In this document: positions 57,795-64,000 of the stretch, one piece after another | How positions within the stretch are numbered: position 1 is the stretch's first letter | Layout of the letters: each line of letters opens with the position of its first letter | Source of the DNA: Mesorhizobium mediterraneum | GTDB lineage: Bacteria; Pseudomonadota; Alphaproteobacteria; Rhizobiales; Rhizobiaceae | DNA: 64,000 nucleotides | Direction of reading: 5' to 3' | Assembly (NCBI RefSeq): GCF_002284565.1 | Contig: NZ_NPKI01000046.1 | Span: forward strand, 372,001-436,000 | Made by a program: the position numbers and the translations under genes | The notes under the pieces: generated by a model | What the model was told of the DNA's origin: nothing | Database searches by the model: none | Seen by the model: only the letters and a program-made list of their open reading frames with translations

Positions 57795-58520
57795 TCAGCG
57801 ACCGGCCCGGAAGATCGCCACCGCCGCGGCCGTCAGTGCGGCGTTGCCTGATGCCGTAGTGCCGTCCGGAAGCTGCTTGCCGTCTTCCAGCCCGACACGC
57901 GTCGACCAGTTGCGCTCCGCCGCCCGGTGCACGAACGGCCACACCGTGGCGTCGGCGCCGTGCAGCAAGATGGCGCGACGTATCCCGGCGCGGTCGAGCA
58001 CCGCCGCGATTCCGTCGCTGACCTCCAGTGCCACGTCCAGTTCCTGCTCCGATATCTCGATCAGGATGCGCAGCACCTGGCTGCCATGGTCGAGCCGGAC
58101 CAGGCGCTCGGCATCAGTGACGGAGGCGAGCCCGGCCTCGATGCCGATGCCGCGCTGGCGCAGTCCCTGCATGACCTCGGGCGCGGCCTTCTCGCTCAGA
58201 TTGACGGAGGCATAGTCGGGCAACTCGGTCCAGCCGGCGATCGCCGCCAGCGTGCGCTCATCGTTGTTCTCGATCCAGGCGCCGGTCGATACGCCGATCA
58301 GCGTTCCTGGGCAGGCGCGGCGCAGCGCCAGCATGGTCGGGTCCATAGCCTCAGGCGCGAGGCTTTCGCGTCCGTCGAGCCCGCGTGCATGGACATGCAG
58401 CTCGGCCGCACCGGCGGCGACGCAGGCTGCGCCGTCGCGCGCCATGGCTTCCGCGTCAAGCGGCAGTTGCAGGTGGAAGTCGGCATTGCGTGCGCCATTG
58501 ATGCAGGTCTGGACAATCAT
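57795..58520 (-). CDS. 3-keto-5-aminohexanoate cleavage (BKACE/DUF849) family protein
   Basis: A 241-aa TIM-barrel protein. The family start VQTCINGARNADFHLQLPLD and the metal-ligand segment GAAELHVHARGLDGRES (His-x-His) are clear. ASVNLSEKAAPEVMQ and the closing RVGLEDGKQLPDGTTASGNA also fit. Such enzymes cleave beta-keto acids with acetyl-CoA in amino acid breakdown. It is somewhat shorter than the usual 270-310 residues. No partner genes for lysine fermentation are nearby. Confidence 0.85.
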   Translation of the reverse strand: MIVQTCINGARNADFHLQLPLDAEAMARDGAACVAAGAAELHVHARGLDGRESLAPEAMDPTMLALRRACPGTLIGVSTGAWIENNDERTLAAIAGWTELPDYASVNLSEKAAPEVMQGLRQRGIGIEAGLASVTDAERLVRLDHGSQVLRILIEISEQELDVALEVSDGIAAVLDRAGIRRAILLHGADATVWPFVHRAAERNWSTRVGLEDGKQLPDGTTASGNAALTAAAVAIFRAGR

Positions 58521-58826
58521 GGAGGTGGCGGCCCGGTTGCGGTTGCAACCAGTCTAGCGCACGCCCCCGAAAACCGGAATCGGGTCCGGTGCGCATTCCT
58601 GACAAACGGATGCGGCCTGACCCGATGCAATCCGGCAGGATGCGCCTCTATCTTGTTCAGTCACGATCTTGTTGGCAGGCGAGATATGGGTGTTTGACGC
58701 ATAGTGGGGAACTCAAGCAGCACCGCTGAACCGGGCACCTTGACGATCGTCTGCGGATGCTGCGGTATCCGGCCTCGAGCACGCATGGGCAACGCCATGC
58801 CCGGCCGGTCGGAAGGATATTTGCGA
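58521..58826. other. Non-coding gap between BKACE and OsmC genes
   Basis: About 305 bp. A segment near 58565-58655 contains short GC-rich complementary stretches similar in style to the other intergenic repeats, but no clean long palindrome. The OsmC gene has GGAAGGA before its ATG at 58827. An earlier in-frame ATG at 58704 adds 41 residues without OsmC character. Confidence 0.45.
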
Positions 58827-59252
58827 ATGAGTGAGCTCAAGGTCAGGACCCGAACCACCGGCGCGGCTGCCGTGCTGTCGCCGGGCAGCTTGCCCGTCGT
58901 CACCACGCCGACCGGCGGCATGGTCGACGTTGTGACCGGTGTCAGCGCGCCGGGCTTCAATCCGCTCGACCTTCTCTATGCCTCCGTGGCCGCCTGCATG
59001 GTGCTGAGCGCGCGGATCGCTGCCACGCGCATGGGTGTCGCCGCCAGCCTCGGCGAGGTCCGTGCCGATGTGAGCGGCGAAAAGGCGGCGGGCGACGTTT
59101 CCCGCATCGGCCAGCTCACGATCACACTCGACATATCGGGCGATCTCGACGAGGCCACGAAAAAGCGGATCGTCGAGGACGCCGAAACGATCTGCACGGT
59201 CAGCAACACGCTGCGTGAGACGCCTGAGCTTGTCACCACGCTCGCCGGCTGA
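58827..59252 (+). CDS. OsmC-family peroxiredoxin-like protein
   Basis: A 141-aa OsmC/Ohr-fold protein. The peroxidatic cysteine is in LLYASVAACMVLSARIAATR. The second cysteine is in EDAETICTVSNTLRETPEL. Members reduce organic hydroperoxides or act in osmotic and oxidative stress. It is followed 44 nt later by an AhpD/CMD-like gene, which fits a joint role in peroxide defence. Confidence 0.87.
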   Translation: MSELKVRTRTTGAAAVLSPGSLPVVTTPTGGMVDVVTGVSAPGFNPLDLLYASVAACMVLSARIAATRMGVAASLGEVRADVSGEKAAGDVSRIGQLTITLDISGDLDEATKKRIVEDAETICTVSNTLRETPELVTTLAG

Positions 59253-59296
59253 TCGCATCCTGATTGCCCAGTTTCACGCATCCTCCGAGGCCGCCC

Positions 59297-59824
59297 ATGG
59301 CACGCATTTCCCCGATCGACTATGACACCGCCTCGCCTGAAATCCGTGCGGCGCACGACGAGGAACTGCGCTTGCGCGGCCGGATGACGAACATGAAGCG
59401 CATCCTGCTGCATTCGCCGGCCGCCCATCGCATCTATGCCGAGTGGTTCACCTTGCGCGACCTGCTGCGACCGGATCTCGACGATCGCGCCATCTGGCTG
59501 TTTTCGCTGACGATTTCCGCGGCGTGCCGGGCCGAGGTGCCGGTGACCTTCTTTCGCCGCGCGCTGATCGATATGGGGCTCGATCCCGACAGCATCGAGC
59601 CGACAGCCGATGAAGCGCTGCTGATTGCCTTCGGCAAGGCCATCGCGACTGACGCCAATGCCATTCCCGATGAGATATGGGCCGAACTGAAGGCCCGCTA
59701 CGATGAGCCGCAGCTCGTCAACGTGGTCGCCTTCGCCGGCATCATGGTGGCGACGACAGTATTCACCAAAGCGGTGAGCGTCGACCTCGATCCGGAGCTC
59801 GAGGCTTACCGCAAGAAGGCCTGA
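59297..59824 (+). CDS. Carboxymuconolactone decarboxylase/AhpD-like family protein
   Basis: A 175-aa all-helical protein starting at the ATG at 59297. The pattern DYDTASPEIRAAHDEELRLR with NMKRILLHSPAAHRIYAEW is typical of CMD-family proteins. The usual Cys-x-x-Cys of AhpD is not present. One Cys appears in TISAACRAEVPVTFFRRALI. It may therefore not be a peroxidase partner in the strict sense. It lies after the OsmC gene on the same strand. Confidence 0.75.
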   Translation: MARISPIDYDTASPEIRAAHDEELRLRGRMTNMKRILLHSPAAHRIYAEWFTLRDLLRPDLDDRAIWLFSLTISAACRAEVPVTFFRRALIDMGLDPDSIEPTADEALLIAFGKAIATDANAIPDEIWAELKARYDEPQLVNVVAFAGIMVATTVFTKAVSVDLDPELEAYRKKA

Positions 59825-59854
59825 GGCAATCGAAGCCGCCGCGCTGGGCGACCT

Positions 59855-61210
59855 TTATCGGGAAAACTCGCTGCGCACGATGCCGTGGCGCTGGAGCTTG
59901 TCGTAGAAGGTCTTGCGCGGAATCCCCAGCGCTTCGATCGTGCGCCTGACGTCGCCCTCGTTGCGGCCAAGCGTCTCGCGAATGATGTCGGCCTCGTAGC
60001 GCTCCAACCGCTCCGGCAGCTTCATGGCGGCATCCGGCTCAGCTGGGGCAGGGGATGGCGTCGCAGCGTCTTCCTCCAATCCAAGCACAAGCCGCTCGGC
60101 GAAATGCGCGAGCTCGCGCACATTGCCCGGCCAGTCATGTTCCCGGAGATGGCGGTGCACCGCGGCCGGGACAGTCGGCACCGGGCGCCGGAAGCGGGCG
60201 GCGGCGCGCTCGGCGAAATAGAAGAACAGCAGGGCGACGTCGTCGCGGCGCTCGCGCAGCGGCGGAATGGAGATCGTCACAACGTTGAGCCGGTAGTAGA
60301 GGTCCTCGCGGAACGTGCCGCGCTGGCGCGGATCGCCGAGATCGACCTTGGCGGCCGCAACCACGCGCAGGTCGACCGGCCGCATTTCGTTGGTGCCGAG
60401 CGGGGTGACCTCGCGCATCTCCAGCACGCGCAGCATCTGCACCTGCGTCGAGACCGGCATGCTTTCGATCTCGTCGAGGAACAGCGTGCCGCCGCTGGCG
60501 TGCTCGATGCGGCCGATCCGCTTCTTCTGCGCGCCGGTGAAGGCGCCGGCCTCGTGGCCGAACAATTCGCTCTCGATGACCGTCTCCGGCAGCGTGCCGC
60601 AATTCAGCGCAACAAAATTGCCCCTGGCGCGGCGGCTCCAGCGATGCAGAAGGCTCGCCACCACCTCCTTGCCGGAGCCGGTTTCGCCGGTCACCAGAAC
60701 GTCGACATCGGTGTCGGCGATCTGGCGCAGCGTGCGGCGCAGCCTTTCCATTGCCGGCGTCTGGCCGATCAGCGGCAAGCCGTCCTGCGCTTCTCCGGCC
60801 GCCTCGCGCAAGGCGCGGTTTTCCATCACCAGGCGGCGCTTTTCCGCCGCGCGGCGCACGCTCTGCACCAGCCGGTCGGCGGCGAAGGGTTTTGTGATGA
60901 AGTCGTAGGCGCCGTCCTTGATCGCCTTGACCGCCATGGCGATGTCGCCATGCCCGGTGACCAGGATGACCGGAATGTCCGCGTCCAGCCGCAGGACGCG
61001 GTCGAAAAGAAGCAAGCCGTCGATTTCCGGCATCCTAATATCCGACACCACCACGCCGGCAAAACCGGCGTCGAGCCTGGCCAGCGCCTCGGCCGCCACC
61101 GAAAAAGCCGATACCGAAAAGCCGGCAAGCTCCAGCGTCTGCGCGGTGGCCCTCAAGAGATCGCTGTCGTCATCGATCAGAATGACCGGCGCTGCGTTGT
61201 CGTTGGCCAT
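59855..61210 (-). CDS. dctD: C4-dicarboxylate response regulator DctD (sigma-54 activator)
   Basis: A 451-aa NtrC-family protein. The receiver domain has the phosphorylated D57 in VVVSDIRMPEIDG and K107 in FITKPFA. The AAA+ domain has Walker A GETGSGKE (175-182), the sigma-54 contact GAFTGA (222-227) and Walker B GGTLFLDEI. The C-terminal Fis-type helix-turn-helix is DVRRTIEALGIPRKTFYDKL. It activates dctA when C4-dicarboxylates are sensed by DctB. Its ATG overlaps the dctB stop (TAATG). Confidence 0.95.
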   Translation of the reverse strand: MANDNAAPVILIDDDSDLLRATAQTLELAGFSVSAFSVAAEALARLDAGFAGVVVSDIRMPEIDGLLLFDRVLRLDADIPVILVTGHGDIAMAVKAIKDGAYDFITKPFAADRLVQSVRRAAEKRRLVMENRALREAAGEAQDGLPLIGQTPAMERLRRTLRQIADTDVDVLVTGETGSGKEVVASLLHRWSRRARGNFVALNCGTLPETVIESELFGHEAGAFTGAQKKRIGRIEHASGGTLFLDEIESMPVSTQVQMLRVLEMREVTPLGTNEMRPVDLRVVAAAKVDLGDPRQRGTFREDLYYRLNVVTISIPPLRERRDDVALLFFYFAERAAARFRRPVPTVPAAVHRHLREHDWPGNVRELAHFAERLVLGLEEDAATPSPAPAEPDAAMKLPERLERYEADIIRETLGRNEGDVRRTIEALGIPRKTFYDKLQRHGIVRSEFSR

Positions 61211-63069
61211 TACGCTGCTTTCAAGAGATGGATGGTGAAGCGGGTGCCGCTGTCGTCGCTCGAAACCTCGATGCGTCCGCCATAATCGGCGACGATATCC
61301 TTCGAGATGACGAGGCCGAGGCCGAGGCCTTTTTCCTTGGAGGTGTTGAACGGCGTGAACAGCGATCTGAGAATTCCTGGCGGAATGCCCGGTCCGTTGT
61401 CGGACACGCCGACCGTCACGCCGTCCGCCGTCTCCTCGACCGAAACCCGCACCTTTGCGTCGTCGCGGCCCTCCAGCGCCTCCAGGGCGTTCTGGAAGAG
61501 GTTGATCAGCACCTGTTCGAGCCTGACCCGGTTGCCCATGACCTTGAGGGCAGGCGGCGGCAGGTCGATGACCAGTGCGTCGAGCCGACCGGCAAAGCGG
61601 CTTTTCAAGAGCACGACGGCGCCTTCGATGACGTCGCGCAATTCCACCGGCTCGGCGGCGGTGCGGCCCTTGCGGGCAAAGGCCTTCAATTCTTCGGTGA
61701 TGGTGCCGATGCGTTCGGTCAGCGCGGCTATGGCGCCGAGGTTTTCCTCGGCCGGCGCTGTCTGCTTGCGGTCGAGGAAGGTGCGGGCGTTGTCGGCATA
61801 GGCGCGTATGGTGGCAACCGGCTGGTTGATCTCATGCGCGACGCCCGCGGCAACCTGGCCGAGGATGGCGAGGCGGTTCGCCTGGACGAGATCCTGCTGC
61901 ACCACCTGCAGCTTGGCTTCGGTGCTGCGGTGACCTGATATCTCGGCCTGCAGCCGGTCGCGGGCGCGGCTCAGATCCTCGGTCCGTTCGACGACGCGGC
62001 GTTCGAGCTCGGTGCGCGCCGCCTGTTCGGCGGCGATCCGCATTTGTCCCGACTGCCGACGCCACAACAGATACGCAGCAAGGCCGAGCAACGGGACAAC
62101 GACGCCGAGTGCAAGGAGCCGCATTTCACGGACCGCGGCGGCGATCGGCGCTTCAGCCGGAACGAGATAATCGAGCCGCCAGGGGGTCGAAGGGACCGGT
62201 GTGGAAAGCCTGAGATATTCCGCGTCGCTGCCGCCGGGCGTCACCGCGTGGACGATCGAGACGTCCGGGCTGAGTGCCTGGGGGCGCGTGATCGGCAGCG
62301 GCATCAGCGGTGCGTCGCCGAACTGCTGGCTGTTCTGAATGGCGGCAAGATCAGGCCCGGCCAGCGGCGTCGCCGTCATGAAGCGCCAGGACGGCACGCT
62401 GGTGATCAGGACGACGCCCTTCTCGTCGCTGACATAGGCCGGGCGGTTTGCCTCGTGCCAGTCGGTTTCGAGCTGATCGAATTCCGCCTTGACGACGACG
62501 ACGCCGAGCGGGGCGGCAGCGTCGCCGACGCGGCGCGAGATGTAGAGGCCGGGACGCTTGCTGACATTGCCGAGCGCGAAATATTCGGCAGTGCCGGCCT
62601 GCATCGCGCCGGAGAAATAATCGCGGAACTGGTAGTCGTTGCCGACGAAGCTGATCGGCTCGCGCCAGTTGCTGGAGGCGATCGCCAGCCCGTCGGTGCC
62701 GATGACATAGAGCACCGAAGCCTTGGTGCCGGAGACCAGCCCGTCGAGCTTGCGGTTCAGCACATCGACCGCCGCAATGCTTTTCTGCGCCAGCGCATCG
62801 CGCACCTGCTGGTCTTCCGACAAAAGCAGGGGCAGGGCGCGCGGGCTTTCCAGCACGGCGCGCAGCAGCGCGACCTTCAGATTGGCATCGGTGCGGCCCT
62901 GCGCCGCCAGTGCCCCGAGCTCAGTGGCGCGGCCATAAAGGCCGGCGCCGTGAAGTGCGGCCGTGGCGATCGCAAGGGCGATGGCCGCAAACAGCAGCCA
63001 AGCACGGCGCGCCCGCCTGCCGAGTTGCTCGGGCGTCGACGGCAAGGCGGCGGCGGGGCGTTGCAGCAT
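61210..63069 (-). CDS. dctB: C4-dicarboxylate sensor histidine kinase DctB
   Basis: A 619-aa membrane kinase. The start ATG at 63069 is favoured because longer starts at 63084 and 63096 would run through a DctD-type dyad. There are two transmembrane helices (about residues 25-45 and 305-325) around a periplasmic double-PAS sensor (VGNDYQFRDYFSGAMQAGTA). A coiled linker is followed by the H box GVAHEINQPVATIRAYADNA, N box NLFQNALEAL, G1 VSDNGPGIP and G2 KGLGLGLVIS. It senses succinate, fumarate and malate and phosphorylates DctD. Confidence 0.94.
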   Translation of the reverse strand: MLQRPAAALPSTPEQLGRRARRAWLLFAAIALAIATAALHGAGLYGRATELGALAAQGRTDANLKVALLRAVLESPRALPLLLSEDQQVRDALAQKSIAAVDVLNRKLDGLVSGTKASVLYVIGTDGLAIASSNWREPISFVGNDYQFRDYFSGAMQAGTAEYFALGNVSKRPGLYISRRVGDAAAPLGVVVVKAEFDQLETDWHEANRPAYVSDEKGVVLITSVPSWRFMTATPLAGPDLAAIQNSQQFGDAPLMPLPITRPQALSPDVSIVHAVTPGGSDAEYLRLSTPVPSTPWRLDYLVPAEAPIAAAVREMRLLALGVVVPLLGLAAYLLWRRQSGQMRIAAEQAARTELERRVVERTEDLSRARDRLQAEISGHRSTEAKLQVVQQDLVQANRLAILGQVAAGVAHEINQPVATIRAYADNARTFLDRKQTAPAEENLGAIAALTERIGTITEELKAFARKGRTAAEPVELRDVIEGAVVLLKSRFAGRLDALVIDLPPPALKVMGNRVRLEQVLINLFQNALEALEGRDDAKVRVSVEETADGVTVGVSDNGPGIPPGILRSLFTPFNTSKEKGLGLGLVISKDIVADYGGRIEVSSDDSGTRFTIHLLKAA

Positions 63070-63075
63070 CACACA

Positions 63076-63136
63076 TTTGTGCATGATTTCGCACAAAGAA
63101 CAATTCGGTTACGCGAATATCCGCACTTTCTGTGCG
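63076..63136. promoter_or_regulatory. Two DctD-type upstream activator dyads
   Basis: Site 1 is TTTGTGC-N8-GCACAAA (63076-63097). Site 2 is CGCAC-N5-GTGCG (63122-63136). Their centres are about 42 bp apart and lie 75-120 bp before the sigma-54 promoter, the arrangement described for rhizobial dctA. Both are consistent with DctD binding, which remains an inference. Confidence 0.6.
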
Positions 63137-63201
63137 CGAGACGAAACCTTGGGTCCGAGAGTATTCAATAAAATCAAACGGTAGGCTCTTTTCCGCGCAC
63201 T

Positions 63202-63217
63202 TGGCACGGCAGTTGCA
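63202..63217 (+). promoter_or_regulatory. Sigma-54 promoter of dctA
   Basis: TGGCACGGCAGTTGCA matches the -24/-12 consensus TGGCACG-N4-TTGCA at every position. Transcription should start near 63228, leaving a leader of about 80 nt to dctA. Confidence 0.9.
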
Positions 63218-63310
63218 AACACGAATTCAGCGGTCGTGAGGCTGCTGGGGGTGGTCAATGCAATTGCTCCGGGAGGTCGAGCTTTCGATCGGAGCACAAT
63301 GGAGGACGTC

Positions 63311-64000
63311 ATGCAGACAGCATTCGCTGCCGCCGAGCCGCGCGGCAAACTTCCCTTCTACCGGCATCTCTATGTGCAGGTGCTGGCGGCGATCGCCGCC
63401 GGCGTGCTTCTCGGCCATTTCTATCCCGAAACCGGTGAGGCGATGAAGCCGTTCGGTGACGCCTTCATCAAGCTGGTGAAGATGGTGATCGCGCCGGTGA
63501 TCTTCCTGACGGTGGCGACCGGCATTGCCGGCGTTTCCGACCTGCAGAAGGTCGGCCGCGTCGCCGGCAAGGCGATGATCTATTTCCTGGTGTTCTCGAC
63601 GCTGGCGCTTGTCGTCGGTCTCGTCGTCTCCAATGTCGTGCAGCCCGGCGCCGGCATGCACATCAATCCGGCCACGCTCGACGCCACGAAGGTGACGGGC
63701 TACGCCGAGAAGGCGCATGACACCACCATCGTCGGCTTCCTGATGAACATCATCCCCGACACCATCACCGGCGCTTTCGCAAAGGGCGACATCCTGCAGG
63801 TGCTGTTCTTCTCGGTGCTGTTCGGCGTTGCCTTGGCCATGGTCGGCGATCGCGGCCGTCCGGTCGTCGATTTCCTGCAGGCGCTGACCACGCCGATCTT
63901 TCGCCTCGTCGCCATCCTGATGAAGGCCGCGCCGATCGGCGCCTTCGGCGCCATGGCCTTCACCATCGGCAAATACGGCATCGGCTCGATCGCCAACCTC
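63311..64000 (+). CDS. dctA: C4-dicarboxylate/H+ symporter DctA (partial, 3' end outside window)
   Basis: The first 230 residues of DctA are present. The ATG at 63311 follows GGAGG; an in-frame ATG at 63299 is possible. The reading frame is open to the window end. Recognisable segments are YRHLYVQVLAAIAAGVLLGH, FIKLVKMVIAPVIFLTVATG, LMNIIPDTITGAFAKGDILQ and MKAAPIGAFGAMAFTIGKYG. It imports succinate, malate and fumarate, the main carbon supply of symbiotic bacteroids. It is divergent from dctBD with a sigma-54 promoter and DctD sites between. Confidence 0.95.
   Translation, partial: MQTAFAAAEPRGKLPFYRHLYVQVLAAIAAGVLLGHFYPETGEAMKPFGDAFIKLVKMVIAPVIFLTVATGIAGVSDLQKVGRVAGKAMIYFLVFSTLALVVGLVVSNVVQPGAGMHINPATLDATKVTGYAEKAHDTTIVGFLMNIIPDTITGAFAKGDILQVLFFSVLFGVALAMVGDRGRPVVDFLQALTTPIFRLVAILMKAAPIGAFGAMAFTIGKYGIGSIANL

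Overview
The window looks like chromosomal DNA of a rhizobial alphaproteobacterium, most probably Mesorhizobium or a close Phyllobacteriaceae relative. This rests on high GC content, dense operons with many 4-nt ATGA/GTGA overlaps, an ectoine-use cluster laid out as in Sinorhizobium and Ruegeria, a dctA/dctBD locus with a sigma-54 promoter, RirA-type iron boxes, EcfG-type (GGAAC-N16/17-NGTT) promoters, and the GC-rich intergenic palindromes common in this group. The species assignment is inference. No tRNA, rRNA, CRISPR array, intact insertion sequence or prophage was seen.

Layout. 1-608: 5' part of a zinc-type alcohol dehydrogenase. 774-14439: a complete ectoine/5-hydroxyectoine uptake and catabolism cluster. 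asnC-ssd-atf run leftwards, and enuR, ehuABCD and eutABCDE run rightwards. It covers import, conversion of hydroxyectoine to ectoine, ring opening, deacetylation, transamination and oxidation to aspartate. 14458-21724: a hydroxamate-type siderophore operon (AraC activator, TonB receptor, binding protein, double permease, flavin siderophore reductase) with two TGA-N9-TCA iron boxes and no ATPase gene. 22079-29975: a ribose-type ABC transporter with ribokinase, RbsD-like, PanB-like and phytanoyl-CoA-dioxygenase-like genes and a divergent AraC regulator. I know of no assigned pathway for this set. 30015-35148: a copper-handling block (CueR/HmrR regulator with a 19-bp-spacer promoter, cytochrome c', SCO, TlpA-like protein, DUF411 protein, multicopper oxidase and two small metal or membrane proteins).

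35468-40230: a stress-related stretch. Four EcfG-type promoters precede a 24-aa membrane peptide, a predicted ~90-nt structured small RNA, a small acidic protein and a secreted Thr-rich protein. Between them lies a three-gene type III polyketide synthase operon (36045-39048). 40629-44663: a berberine-bridge-type flavoenzyme, a small cupin and a Tlde1-like (DUF2778) peptidoglycan enzyme with internal tandem repeats. 44900-47244: thuA, thuB and a GFA-family protein. 47442-50017: a TetR regulator and hydrolase diverging from a quinone-reductase-like gene across a near-perfect 47-bp palindrome. 50059-54827: an Lrp regulator, a saccharopine-dehydrogenase-like enzyme and an amino-acid ABC transporter. 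55081-59824: a methyltransferase, LysR and divergent flavodoxin-fold quinone reductase, BKACE, OsmC and CMD-like proteins. 59855-64000: dctD, dctB and the start of dctA.

The best candidates for something undescribed are the structured stress-promoter RNA at about 39199-39288 and the PhyH/PanB-like sugar catabolic cluster at 22-30 kb. All functional calls come from reading sequence motifs and gene order. No database search or folding program was run.
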